A DNA stretch of 64,000 nt from Blumeriella jaapii. Its lineage: Eukaryota > Ascomycota > Leotiomycetes > Helotiales > Drepanopezizaceae. The notes under the pieces are model-generated. The model was not told the origin of the DNA. It made no database searches and saw nothing but the letters and a program-made list of their open reading frames with translations. Every line of letters starts with the position of its first letter. Within the stretch, counting starts at the first letter, position 1. Location of the stretch: positions 1 to 64,000 of the forward strand of contig VWND01000083.1 in assembly GCA_009599575.1 (NCBI GenBank), written 5' to 3'. Below, in pieces: positions 12,000-23,456 of this stretch. The position numbers were made by a program, and so were the translations under genes.

Positions 12000-13330
12000 T
12001 TTTTTTTTTATTTAGCAAAAAGCCACGAATCGATAAAAAGCCATTGAAAATGCGGAAAGCATTAATTCTTCGATCTTTTTAACCTACAAATTTCATTTTT
12101 ATTTTTTTACTTTTTTTAATCCAGTTAATCGACCTTCTATAACGAAAAACAATATATCGGCCCCTACGAAAAAAAAAGATTTTCCTTTACGACCCAAAAT
12201 CGTAAATCTCCTAATTAAAAACGTACAAATTTCACCGATCAAAAATTCTTTCCCCTCGATTACACCGATTCTGACTTTTCACTTCGCTCTTTTATTAATA
12301 AACGACCATAAAAACAATCTTTTTACCAGTTTATCGATTAAAAAAAACAAAAAGCGCTAAGCAGACTACGATCGAAAATGCGCCGAATACAACGGCATAA
12401 CCGAAGCAGAAAGGGCCGCCGTTACGACTAATAACCCTTCCGACAAGCCTCGACCAGCCAATTTAACTTTCGACGACTTAAAAAATAAAATCGATCATTT
12501 TTCTAAAAATCATTTAAAAAAACTTAAAAAATGGCAGGAGTACGTTACTACCTATCAAAAGTTGCTCGACTAAGTCTTTTCAACTGTGGAAACCAGTTTA
12601 ATAAACTTTGCAATTGCTTAATCGAAAATCAACGCTATTAATAATAAAAAAGCGTACGCCATTTTCCATATTAATTTGCAAAAAAAAAGATTTTTTAATA
12701 AATAAAAGTGTGCGTAAAGTCAAAAATCCATACCATAAAAAAAAACAGAGATTATTCCAGGCCCTCGTTCGTATTTTAAAAAAAAAATATTGCCTCTGCA
12801 TATTCTTCCGTAATTAGCTCCGTCAGATTTAACTACAGAAACATTTTTCGCAAAGCGTACAGCGGAAAGATAAATATTACCGAATAAATAAAAAAAATAA
12901 CAGACCGCTTACAAAGCAATTATCGAATACAAGATTTCTGATATAAATAGCCGCTACGCTGCCACCGATTTTCTCGACGCAATCGCCGCATATATTAATC
13001 TATAATAGGCGAACGGCAAAAAAGCTAAGTATTTGAAAAACGAACTTGCCGGCCTCCCTATAAAAAAAACTTTAATCGAACTAAGCTTTATAATCTTTTC
13101 TTTTAAAAAAACCGAGGATTCGACAATTCAAGCCGAAAAATCGGAGTTTTCGCCACTTCCCTTTTCGATTCTGAAAATAACGATACTTCGAAAAATCGTA
13201 AAAAAAAAAAAAAAAAAAAAAAAAGCAAAAAAAAAAAAGAAAAAAAGTATAACTGTCTATGCGACATTTTCAAAAAGCGCCATTTCTATTTTTTAACCGA
13301 TTGTAAAAAGCTTTTATACGCAATAAATAA
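12000..13330 (+). pseudogene. gag: C1 gag remnant
   Basis: This is the nucleocapsid precursor of the Copia element. A well-kept stretch at 12361-12600 reads a charged helical region (DYDRKCAEYNG, then TFDDLKNKIDHFSKNHLKK). A second stretch at 12900-13030 reads TAYKAIIEYKISDINSRYAA. Near the end a poly-Lys coding A-tract (13200-13248) precedes a zinc-knuckle-like CLCDIFKKRHFYFLTDC (about 13255-13305), whose Cys/His pattern resembles the CxC...H...C knuckle of fungal Copia gags. Frame changes and stops make it non-functional. Confidence 0.7.
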
Positions 13331-14110
13331 TCGTCGTAAAAAAAAGACTTTTCCCAAACCCCCCAAATAAGCAAAAGATCGTTGAAATGCGAAAAAAATT
13401 GTTCTCCAATCATAAAAAAAACCTTAAAAGCTCTAAATAAAAAAAAGTATTTAAATAATCGCAATTAACAAAATCCTTGGAATTCCAATAACTAAGCTAA
13501 AATAAATTTTAAAATCAACTTTTAAAAACGATCAGAAAAAGTTTTCTACCGCAATTTTCTGTTTTTCTTGCTCTGATGCGATTAAAAAGCATTTCGGAAT
13601 CAACGTTTTGGCTTTGAAGCCTGGTTAGTATTATTTTTTTAAATAAAAGTATCTTTTTTTAACAACTGCTCTAAAACCCATTTGATAAACGATAAAAACT
13701 TTTTTATCGAAAGGTTTTACAAAAAGATTAATAATCTTATTAATAGCGTTTATACAAGCATACAAAATCTTTTAATTGTCGGGAAAAAAAAAAAAAAAAG
13801 TCGTTTGATAAAAAAAAAGCCTTTCGCAAAAAAAATAAAAAATCTTAAAATATAATTTTTAACAACGTGGCGTTTGTTTCAAACTTTATCATTAATATTA
13901 TTTCCGCTAGTTTTTTAATTAAAAAAGATTATTAATTCCAAAGGTCGGATAATACTTTTCGTTTTAAAAACTTTAAAAATTTTATTTTAAAAACGTTAAT
14001 ATTAAACGATCGCCGATTTTTATATATTTAAATATATTAAAATCAATTGCTTTTTTTATTCGCATTTTCCACGTAATAATTTAAACTTTTTAAAACGTGA
14101 TTCGCCCGGC
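13331..14110 (+). pseudogene. pol: C1 protease region remnant
   Basis: This lies between the gag knuckle and the integrase leader and is strongly RIP-altered. The end of the region (13860-14040) reads FNNVAFVSNFIINIISASFL, then LRFKNF and ILNDRRFLYI, which has the form of the segment between Copia aspartic protease and GAG-pre-integrase (a 'V.FVP.F..N..S...L' pattern). The catalytic Asp motif could not be picked out with confidence. Confidence 0.5.
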
Positions 14111-15200
14111 TTTATAATTTATATAATTCCGAAACGTCGTACGCGCCATAAGTTTAAAAAAAGCAGCGTGTTTACGTACGATCGGAATAACGATGCGCGC
14201 TTATAACACTTTCGTTCGGGCCATTTAAACAAAAACGCGCTCGAAAAGCTGGTCGAAAACATTCGTAAAGTAAAAATCAAAAGCTTAATCAAAGTGGAAT
14301 GCGAAAAGTATGCTATTACGCATTTAAAGCAAGTGATTTCGAAAGTAATATTAGAAAACAAGTTTCCCAGGTTTTTCTTTCGCATCGGCTAAGACTTTTA
14401 CGACTATTCCAAAAGTCGTAAAAAAGCTTACAACGGCTCGACGTAAATATTTCTGATAAAAAACGAATATAATAAAAAGATTTAAGCCTTCGCTATCAGA
14501 ACGAAAAGTATAAAAATCGTTCTAGACCGTTTCCAAACGTTCGACGCATAAATAAAACGCTAATATAATTTTTTAATTTGCAAAATTCGACAAAATAACA
14601 AGTCGTCGATAATTTCAAAGCAAAAAAACACCATTTCGAAATATTAGAAATAAGCGGAGCGCGAAAGTATCGATTTGGAATTAATTCTATTTTACGTGTA
14701 CCAGCCAAACGGCTCGATCGAACGAACAAAAAAAAAAATAATTAAACGTTCGATAAAAATAAAAATTAAAGCGGGATTTCCAATTTCCCTTTGGCCCGAA
14801 ACGATAAAAGCAGCAGCGCATTTGTATAATATATCGCCGCTTGCGAAAAAACAATTTAAATTTCCAAATAAAATTTTATACAATTGATTTAGGCAATATT
14901 TCCGGTATTACGACCCTGCTATTATAAAAGCGCGTACGGCCGATCTCAAACCAAACTGAAGCAAAATTTATGCGTATAAAACTTGTGCGTATTTAATAAT
15001 AAAAGATCGGAAGGCTATAAAATATAAAAAAGAATTTAAAATCCTTTCGAAAAAACATATCGGATATTTAATTAAATATAACGCCTCTAATATTTACAAA
15101 ATTTAAATGCTTTAGCTAATGCGTATAATTACGAGCCGAAACGTAGTATTTAACGAATCCAAATTCTATTTTTCGAAGCGTGAAAATCCAAGTCCTATAA
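14110..15200 (+). pseudogene. pol: C1 integrase remnant (with GAG-pre-integrase)
   Basis: This is the Copia integrase, which would insert element cDNA. It starts with a GAG-pre-integrase-like stretch (RSGHLNKNALEKLVENIRKV, near 14205-14270). Then comes DFYDYSKSRKKAYNG (about 14390-14440), the region of the first catalytic Asp. A clean open stretch at 14675-14887 reads YQPNGSIERTKKKIIKRS and then FPISLWPETIKAAAHLYNISP, matching the family pattern 'Y.PQQNG..ER' with its catalytic Glu followed by the LWPEA-type helix. Stops elsewhere are mainly TAA and TAG. Confidence 0.85.
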
Positions 15201-16380
15201 CTAAATTAAAGCTTTAAAAACCGTGGAATTTATCGAAAACGCGGAAAACGAAAAAGCTTAAAACGCTAAGTATCAGATATTAGCGGACGGTTTTAATAGC
15301 GGCGTAAACTAGCAAAACTCGGTGTGCTAGAAAAAAAATAATACAAAAAAAAAGCTATTATTATAAAACGAGCAATTTCCAAATTTTACAAAAAAAAATA
15401 GAAATCCTTTTCCATCGGAGCCACTATCAGAACCAGAACCGATTTTAAATCTTTTTAATAAATTTTCAAAGCTTACGGTGAAAAAGAAAAACATTTTAAT
15501 ATTAATGGATTTAAACATTCCAAAAAATAAAGCCAAATCCTCGGGGATAAAAAACCTAATAAAAGTCGAAATAATCGAGCCTTTTTTTACGATCGATTTA
15601 AACGTTCAGAGCTCGGAAATAATAATCTTTTATAAAAGCCTTCTCGACAAAGCTACTACCGACCAATTTCAATTTTTAAAACTAATTATTAATCGGAAAT
15701 ATACAAAACATATCCGAAACATTTTAACCGACGCGATAAAAGCGTTAAAAAGTTATAGAAATTTAAAAAAAAATAACAGATTAATAAAGTTTATTATTGC
15801 AAAACAAAATAAAACAAAGCAAAGCTTTAGAAAATCCTTCGGCGCGGGCATAAAAATGGCCCTATACGAAAAAGCGCGCAATTCAACCCTTTAAATTATA
15901 ATTAAAAGCCATCGCTCGGCAAATCAAACGCCAAATCGATTTAAAATAAAACAGCCATCTGAACGATTGCTTTTAAAAGCTCCTCTAAGGCTAACTACTG
16001 AAAAAAAGACACTATTTAAAAAAAGTAAAAAAAACAAATCGAAGTTTCCGATAAGCGATAAAAAGCAATTGATTTTAGAAATTGCCAAACGAAATCGTAC
16101 AAATTCCATTTTATATTGGCCGGATAAACCGGAAATATACGCCACGGTATACGAAATCTTTTAATCAATAGTTTTATTTATCAAATAACAAATCGACGAA
16201 TTCGTTTATACGTTTTAAACAAACGAGCCGATTCAGATAAATAAAAAAAACCTTCAGACTGTTTACGCAATAATAGCGGCTTCGATGGAAAAAAAATCGG
16301 TAAAAAACATTCAACTTTCCGACCAAAAACAATATCGGAACAACCTTTCGAAAGCTTTAAAAAACTAGAACGAATTGAAA
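15201..16380 (+). pseudogene. pol: C1 integrase-RT linker, partly open
   Basis: This is the low-complexity linker usual between integrase and RT in Copia polyproteins. It contains the longest open stretch of the element (15478-15894, 138 codons, charged, no recognised domain) and a second open stretch at 15967-16164 ending near ILYWPDKPEIYATVYEIF. Both are in the coding direction and are probably fragments of the polyprotein, not separate genes. Confidence 0.6.
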
Positions 16381-17330
16381 ACCATCAAATAGGAAAGCAA
16401 TTTAAAAAAAAAGCAAAAACCGAGATTAAAAACTTGAAAACCAAAAAATGCTAAAAAATTATTAAAAAAAATAAAACCATAAAGCTTATTCTATTCAAAT
16501 GGATTTTTATATACAAAACGAACAGCTCAAGCGAATTGCAGCGGTGCAAATCGAAACTAATCGTAAGGAAAAACCTTCAAAACGAAGCTTTAATTTTTTT
16601 TATATACGCAGTTATATTCGCAGCCCGTTTTTTCCGAACGGTTATAACGCTGGCGGTCCATTTCGATCTGAAAATTAAGCAATTCGATATGATTAATACT
16701 TTCGTTAATGCAAAACGAAATTCCAGAAGTAAACTAATTACGTGTAATCTGCCTAATGAATTTAAACAACCAGATATAATAATATAATTAAACCGAGCTT
16801 TATATAAATTAAAAAACTTTTCAGTTTTATAATACGGCGAATTTGCCAACATTTTAAAAAAGCTAAAGCTCGAACCAATAGGCGAAAAGCCTTATATATT
16901 CGCTAACGAAATACGGAGCGTATACGTAACGTTTTACGTCGACGATATTTAAATTTTATACCACGCCTCCTATTCGTCAAAAGCCGACGAAATTATTTTC
17001 GGTTTGAAAAAGGTTTACGAATTTACAAATATAAGAAATCTGATTATTTTCTCGGAGTTCGTATTTTACGAAATAAACAAAAAAAAAAAATCTTTCTGCT
17101 TTACGATTCGTATATCGAAAAAATCGCTACGAAGTTTAATACATGCAAAAAGCGTTTTCCAAGCACGCTTTTCCTAATCTGCGAATTTATTAAAAACTCA
17201 GGCGTAGCTACGCCTTCGCAAATTAAAAAATATCAAGAAAAAGTCGGTTTAATTTTATATACGGCCATTATACTTCGATCCGACGTGGCTTTCGCAGCCT
17301 TTCAGCTTTTTTATTTTTTTACCAACCTAA
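16380..17330 (+). pseudogene. pol: C1 reverse transcriptase remnant (YVDD kept)
   Basis: This is the Copia-type RT. The open stretch 16536-16787 reads VHFDLKIKQFDMINTFVNA and then ITCNLPNEFKQP, corresponding to the 'Q.DV..AFLNG' and 'M.QP.GF' motifs. The polymerase active-site box YVDD is intact at 16935-16946 in VTFYVDDI, followed by a stop where Gln is expected and then ILYHASYSSK. Further on, FLGVRILRNKQKKK (about 17050-17095) is the usual post-palm motif. Stops and frame changes make it inactive. Confidence 0.9.
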
Positions 17331-17940
17331 ATCTTTAACATTTCGAAGCAGCCAATTAAACGCTTCGATATTTTTATAAAACGAAATTTCTAAAAATCGT
17401 TTACAATCGGAAAAAGCGAAAAAACTAATTAATAATTTTCACCGACGCTTTTTTCGCCGACGATTTAAAAACTCGGAAATTATCTTAGAAGTATATTTTT
17501 TTTTTTTTCGAAAATGCTATTTTGTAAAAAGCTGTACGACAAAACATAATTACCATTTTTTTTACTAAAGCGGAGCTATTTGCTTATATAGCGACCGTAA
17601 AAGAAATAATAGCATTCCAACGTTTTTTTAAAAAACTTCGATTCGACGTTGTTTCTAAATGAAACGTATATTGCGACAATTAGCAAACGATCAGATTGAT
17701 CGTAAAAAACAAAAAAAAAATTTTTACGAAGCTTCGCTACGTCGATATAAGTAATATATAAATTCGCTAAAAATACCAAAATAAAAAATTCAAAATCATA
17801 TACTTTTTAATAAATAAAATACACGCAGACGGTTTTACCAAAAATCTGATCCGACAAAAGCACGAGAATTTCGTTAAACTCTTTAATTTACGGGATTTTC
17901 GAAGCCTTATCGAAAAGCTCGACCAATCGAGCTGAAAAGC
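17330..17940 (+). pseudogene. pol: C1 RNase H remnant and end of pol
   Basis: This is the Copia RNase H and C-terminus. It reads IIFTDASFADDLKTRK near 17430-17475 (first catalytic Asp region) and TKAELFAYIATVKEIIAFQRF near 17563-17630 ('E.E..A' motif region). The hallmark C-terminus near 17820-17905 reads IHADGFTKNLIRQKHENFVK, where known Copia elements have 'ADGLTK.L...KH..F'. Pol ends close to 17934. Confidence 0.88.
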
Positions 17941-19502
17941 TTGCATTTTGCAAGCGTACATTTATTTAAACAGACTTTTATTAAAACTTAAAACATAACA
18001 AAAACTATTTTTTAAGCAAATTCAAAAACCCAAAAACCAAACCGCTCAGCTTTGCAAAAAATTAAAAATATAATCCGCTAAAACAATAATCCGCGCACGA
18101 CGCTTCGCGATAATCAGATCTGAAATAAATCCTTCGATAACCTTTTTAAAAACGGCTGCCGCCGGCTATGCTGCCGCCGGCTGTGCAGCCGGAACATTCC
18201 CTCCTTCTTGCGAAACTCTACCAGACTAAAAATCAAAAACGTTTAGCAGAAAAGTCGCCGCGAAATTCCCTCCTGAATCTTTAAAAACGGAAGCATTTTT
18301 TAATAGATCGTGGCCAGGTCCCATTCCGCTAGCACGTGGAACAGACGTAAAAGTTTTTATTCGAAAAGCAGAAATCTAAAAGACTCCACGAGCCGCGGCG
18401 AGCTTCGCGTTAATAATACGCTTTGTGTTTATTAGTTTTGCTTCTGAATTACAACCGATTTAAAAGCTTACTTTTTTGCATTTTTAAAGCCGCTTTAACC
18501 GTAAAATAAAAAATAACCGTTATATTCTAAAAATCGATTAGTAAAAACGATAGAGTTTTTCGATAAAACTAACCGTTTTAATAATCTTATTAATCCGAGC
18601 TTTAAAAACGGAAAATCACGCAGCCAAAACGTTCGCGTCGGCCGGAATATACGACGTGCTAATTGCGTAGCACCGATAGCAACGAGCTCCAGCTAAATTC
18701 GATAAGCAATCGTAATTTAAATTTCCAGTTGCTTCGCGAGCAACACAGGTTATATAAAAAATAAAATTAAAAAGCCCAAAAATAACAGGCTTTTTAGCCC
18801 CGGTGCGAACGCGTTTTAAAAAACGATCATCGTCGTTATTTCTACCTTTAATTTCTTCGCTTTAATAACCTCCGGCCGCTTTCTTTCCAAAAGCGCCAGT
18901 GTTCTGCCCTCCTTTTCCGAAAATACCATCAGGACCGAAACCATCGCCAATAGCTTTTTTACCGCCAGCAGCGTTTTCTTTACTTTTAGGCGCCATATCG
19001 GCATTTTCGAGGCCGGGCAAATATAAATCTCCGAAAAAACCGTTTAAAAACGAAATATCGAAAAGATCGCTTTTTTCGAAAAAGTTAAAAAAAAACGAAT
19101 TGGCCGAAAAAGCCGATTGATTACGCAAAATAAACTTCGCAAAACTCCGATTACGCAAACGCCGAAAATTAAGAATCCGAAAAGCTGGGCTAACTTGTCG
19201 CGTAAAGTTACGCGGACGATCTTTTTTAAATATAAAAAAAGCTATATCGATGTTTTTAATCAAAATAATAAAACCTGAATCTATTAGAAAACTGGTGAAA
19301 AAATAAAAAAATTAAAGTTTTCAAAAGCGACGAAACGTTTATTTAAGCTAAATTAGCTTTATTTACGCTTCGCAACGACAAAAAATATAAACAAGCCATA
19401 TAAATATTGCAATATCGCGTTACGGCCGCATTCGAACGATAAAAAAACCTTCCCGCGCTTTAAAAATAGCTAATCGCCGGATTAGCAATTAGCTAAAAAA
19501 TA
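17941..19502. other. C1 extra 3' region with candidate ORFs on both strands
   Basis: There are 1.56 kb between the end of pol and the 3' LTR, where Copia elements normally have little sequence. GC content is higher and RIP is milder than around it. On the minus strand one frame runs from MAPKSKENAAGGKKA (start 18996) to a TGA at 18046-18048, about 316 codons. Its internal stops are all TAA, TAG or TGA, which RIP could produce, and it includes an Ala/Pro repeat (PAAA.PAAA, near 18145-18180). On the plus strand, 18780-19480 also gives a fairly open frame. Neither is recognised. It could be a captured gene, an antisense accessory ORF or a fused element. Confidence 0.5.
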
Positions 19503-19804
19503 TATTGCGTTATATTTACATTTTTTTATTTTCTTTTATTTCTTTTGTTCCAAATTTATTTTTCCTATACGCTTTCAGTAGTTAAATGTTTCTGAAGCTC
19601 GAAAAGGCTCGTAATCACGTAATAACAAGCCTTTTCGGAAACTAATTTTTCCGAGCGACTGACTAAGCGAGCCCGAACCTTCCGTTTTCTGCGGAAAGCT
19701 CGCCAGTCAGACTTAGAACAATACAAATAACATTTTACTATATACAATTTATCCGTCCCAGCCTCCGGTAAGGGTTCCTACCGACTATTCGGCTATGCAC
19801 GACA
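19503..19804 (+). repeat. C1 3' LTR (302 bp)
   Basis: Starts tattgcgttatattt (one RIP change from TGTTGCGC) and ends ctatgcacgaca. It pairs with 11567-11868, with differences mostly C-to-T or G-to-A. The duplicated target atgcg follows at 19805-19809. Confidence 0.93.
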
Positions 19805-19809
19805 ATGCG
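19805..19809. repeat. C1 target site duplication, right (atgcg)
   Basis: Exact repeat of 11562-11566. After it the A3 integrase sequence resumes (tataataaaaagcatt). Confidence 0.9.
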
Positions 19810-20660
19810 TATAATAAAAAGCATTCTAAAGAATTTCCGCGATCAACGCTTATAGCTTTTTCGAATAGCTTTAAAAAAGCCGTTAAAAATATTCTTATAA
19901 TCTCGTTACGAATCCGTTGCTTTTCGAATTATAAGCTAAAATCTGAATACGCTAGATCCCGTATTTTTTTATAAAAGTTTCGACAACGCCTTTGTTTTCG
20001 GATTTATTATCGACGTTTAATTTATCAAATAAACCGTATCGATATACAACGTTTTTTTAAAAAAAAATCGCTATAACTTCGGAAATAGCGTTTCGGAAAA
20101 ATCGCTTTTTAAGCCATTTAAATAAATCGTTAATAACGAATACGAAATATATATAACCGCGATCGGTAATTAATACGCGTATAATATCGAAATTAATTTT
20201 TTCCTAAATTCTAAAAAACTACGTTAAATATAATAAATTTTTTTTTCGGCCAAGCTTTCGTTTTTGGCAAAAAATACAGTTTTTAACGAAAGCTTTGCAA
20301 TTTTCGAAGCATTTTTTTTATTAAAAATCGTTTTTGATTCGGTAATAAATGGCTTCAGCTTTTTTATAAAACATTTTTTCGTAAGCTTTTTTTATAATTT
20401 AAAATTTATCGATTTTATTATTTATTATTAAGCGTTTTTAATATATATTATTTTCCATTTTATATAGCTTTTTGTCGGCTAAAATATAATCGAAAGCTTG
20501 GTTTTTAAATAATTTAAATTAATAATTTAATACGTTAAATAATTTAAACAAAATAATTAAATAATATACGATTAAATAAAAATCTTCGGTTTTATAATTA
20601 TCGATCAAAAGTTTATTTTTATCGCTAATCGGCTTATTCCGATCGTTTTCGATTAAATCC

Positions 20661-20693
20661 ATTCGCGGTGCCAACCGAAATAATAACGTAAAT
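20661..20693. repeat. m33 mini-element (A3 integrase site 1)
   Basis: 33 bp, left arm ATTCGCGGTGC, right arm RIP-altered (AACGTAAAT). It encodes part of FRLAPRM on the minus strand. Confidence 0.8.
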
Positions 20694-20723
20694 GCTTTTT
20701 CGGCCCGAAAATCGGTGTTTTTT

Positions 20724-20756
20724 ACTCGCGGTGCCAGCCGAAATAACAACGCGAAT
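20724..20756. repeat. m33 mini-element (A3 integrase site 2)
   Basis: 33 bp, ACTCGCGGTGCC to AACGCGAAT, 30 bp after site 1. It encodes FALLFRLAPRV on the minus strand. Confidence 0.8.
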
Positions 20757-20800
20757 AGTTTTGGCTTTGTAAAACCCAAAGCGCAAATAGCGAAGCAGCC

Positions 20801-22460
20801 GATTTCGTCAGCGATTTATTCGTCGATATTTTATTCGTTTTATTTAGCGAAATCAAACGAATAAAAACGTTTTCGTTTAAAAAGGCCGTTTGCCGCTGTA
20901 TTAATTATTTTTTTAATATATCTGATTTCGAAATTTATAAATCGTATTTAAGCTATTTAATTAATAACGAACGCTTTTGGTAAATCACTGGCTTTTTTAT
21001 TTAATTAATCGATAAAAACTTTTGCGTTTGTTTTCAAAATAAAATACACGCCGTATAATTCGCTTTTTATTTTTTTTATTATTTTAAAAGCGCTTCGATA
21101 TTTTCGTTTAATAATATCGTAGCGCGCTTTAACGAAAAATTATAAATCGCTTTCGAATCGTAAAAAATGCCGTTTTTTATTTTTATCGATTTGTTGCAAT
21201 ACAGCTTTCTAACCGAAAATATTAGCGTCGACAATTAAAATAATTTTTTTTGCGTCTGGGCTGTAATCGATTCGTACAAGCAATAGGGCCGATAAAAAGT
21301 CGTTTTTAAAAATTTTTATAATTTTATTCTGCTTTTTTTTCCAAACGAAATCGATTTTTTTTTTATCGTAGCGTAAATAAATGTAGTTTTTTAAAAGAAG
21401 TTTTTGATTTAATTACGATAATAAATCATAACGCCAATAAAAGCTTTGGCTTCGGTAATATTTTTACACTTTTTCTATTCGCAAATCTTTTTAATTTTTT
21501 TTCGTTAAAAATGGCGGCCAGCGCTGTCAGTTATATAGCCAACGATATTTATTTCGGATATACAAAATTTTAATCGAAGATTAATAATAGCTTTAGCTTT
21601 TTCGAAACAAATTATAATTTTATCGATATTTTAAATATATTTTATTATATAACGTCGAATTTTAAGAAAAATCTTTTTATTATTATAATATAATTTAAAA
21701 CTTTTTATTTCGACGTCGTTAACGTAAAAAAAAATAATATCGGATATGCAAATTATAAAAACCTTATATACGACTTTTACGAATTAAGCGACTAAATTAA
21801 TAGCTTTTATAAGTATTTTGGTTATGCGTAATAAACCGATTAGAATTTAAATTGCCGTTATATTTCGAAATCGTAAATTAAATATTAAATAATCGTAGCC
21901 GGAAAACAAATCGAAAAAAAAAGCGATCGTCAGTTTTGCGAATTCGTTTGAAAATTAATCGACGTTAAATGGCACGTTAACGTTTCGTATCGTTATTCTG
22001 TTTATTTCGACGATTGCGGTAATAAATCTGTAAATGCTTTTTTTTTTTTTCGCAACGATAAACCATTTGTTTTTGTATAAGCCGTGGCAAAATTCGAAAA
22101 TCCTTTATTTAATTCGTTTTTTCAGCATTTCGACTATTTTATTTTAAAAAGCTTTAGAAACTGAAAAAGTCTTTTTTTGCCAGGCTTCGTAAAATACGGT
22201 TTTGATATCGATATAAAACGTAACGTTAAAGCTGAATTAGTTTATTTCGATAAAATCGAAAACTATAGCCTTTTTTCGGTTGCGTAAAACTTCGTATAAA
22301 ACTTCTTTTTTTTTTGGTAAAAATTAAGTTCCGATTATTAAATTATCAAATCGTTTTCTTATAAATCGGCTGCCAAATAATAAGCTGGAAAATCGGCCGA
22401 TAATAAATCCTTCGAATTCGCTAATAATTAATTAAAATAATCTTATTGCTTTATTTTTTT
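20801..22460 (-). pseudogene. pol: A3 reverse transcriptase and RNase H remnant
   Basis: This minus-strand RT and RNase H copy is homologous to A5 43700-45300. The active-site region reads FFYVNDVEIK near 21711-21745, where the A5 copy keeps VDD; Asp-to-Asn is the G-to-A change expected from RIP. It provides the uninterrupted sequence (ttattgctttattttttt, near 22447) that shows where A5 inserted into A4. Non-functional. Confidence 0.78.
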
Positions 22461-23456
22461 CGAACTAATCGTTTATTTTTCCGGAAATATTCCTACCGGA
22501 TTCGCCAAAATTTACGAATCGTATTTTATTAGCTTTACGCTTATAAAAAATGCTAATATTAATACAAAAAAATAAAATATATAAGTCGGATTTGTTTAAT
22601 ACAAAAACAAAATCTTCGGAATTTTTATTTCCGAATTAATAGCCAAAAATATTAATATTAGCTAATTTTATTCGCGGTGCCATTTCGATTAATAACGTAA
22701 ATACTTTTAGCTGAATATTTTCTAAGTTTTGTCGTAATTCAGCGTTTGTTTTAAAACCAAAGCCGGCTATTCGTTTTTCGATAAAACGTCGATTAAAAAA
22801 ACTTTATCGCCGGCGACGGTGATTTGATTTTAAAAAAATCGGTTCTAGTTTTAAAAAAAAGCTTTTATTTGGCCGTTTTCGGTGTATTTAAAATTAACGA
22901 AACTTTCCAAAATCCAAAGCATTTTAAAAATAATAAAATAGAAATATTTTTTTATTATCAAAAAGTTTTTATAAATAATAATATTTTCAACGTCGATTTT
23001 TATATTTCGTATAATCTTATTAAATTTAATCGTATTTTTATTAACGGTAATATAAATTATTCGTTTATCGGTGATAATCGAAATTCCATTGGTTTCGGCT
23101 GTTTTTTAGTTTATGCAATTAACTTCGGCTTTATTATCGAATAAAGCGAGAGCGGTCGTACTTTTCTCAAGCATTATTTTTATTTTTAGCGCTTTTATAG
23201 CCGTATAAAAGCAGTTTCGTCGTTTTGATTTTCGGATTTTTATAACAAAAGCTAAAAGGCTAATTTTTTCCGAAAATTCCTTTTTATCGGCTAAATTGAT
23301 TACGGTATTATAAATTTCTTTTTGATTTTTTTTCAATTCAAAATCGTTTTTTCTTCGGATAATTTCAATTTTTTCGTTTTTTTTTAATACAGGAATTTGT
23401 TTATTAATAACTTTATCGAATCTTTTTTTTGTGCTAAATAAATCGCTGAATTTCAA
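22461..23456 (-). pseudogene. pol: A3 protease region remnant
   Basis: The open minus-strand stretch 23106-23456 ends in LALFDNKAEVNCIN, the retroviral-type aspartic protease active-site region. The expected DSGAE has become DNKAE through G-to-A changes. The sequence between protease and RT includes an m33 unit at 22670-22702. Gag lies upstream without a clear break, so gag and pol may have been one polyprotein. Confidence 0.75.
22670..22702. repeat. m33 mini-element (A3 PR-RT site)
   Basis: 33 bp, ATTCGCGGTGCC to RIP-altered AACGTAAAT. The centre, atttcgattaat, differs from the integrase copies. Confidence 0.8.

Larger units (their letters stand above)
11567..19804 (+). mobile_element. C1: Ty1/Copia retrotransposon, 8.2 kb, decayed
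   Basis: This complete Copia element in plus orientation is inserted in the integrase of A3. It has 302-bp LTRs with TGTT...GACA ends, a perfect 5-bp duplication (atgcg), a primer-binding-like site, and gag, protease, integrase, RT and RNase H in that order, which is the Copia order. About 1.56 kb of extra sequence follows pol. It is less RIP-degraded than the surrounding family A copies in the LTRs, the early gag and the 3' extra region. Many Gln codons are TAA or TAG. Confidence 0.95.
19810..20800 (-). pseudogene. pol: A3 integrase, catalytic and N-terminal part
   Basis: This is the larger part of A3 integrase, separated from its C-terminus by C1. The minus-strand reading matches A5 45300-46320. 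Near the N-terminus it carries two m33 units (20661-20693 and 20724-20756) encoding FALLFRLAPR twice, then DLIENDRNKPISDKNKLLIDNY and YLIVYYL. It is recognised by homology to the better-read A5 copy and its position after RNase H. Confidence 0.7.

Noticed and set aside
13200..13248. The A-tract as a poly(A) tail of a LINE or processed gene
   Set aside because: It lies inside the Copia gag frame just before the zinc-knuckle-like motif and codes for Lys; there are no flanking duplications.
18046..18996. The C1 antisense frame as a tyrosine recombinase (Crypton-like)
   Set aside because: A short stretch (IPADANVLAA followed by a basic helix) is suggestive, but no catalytic R...HxxR...Y pattern can be seen.
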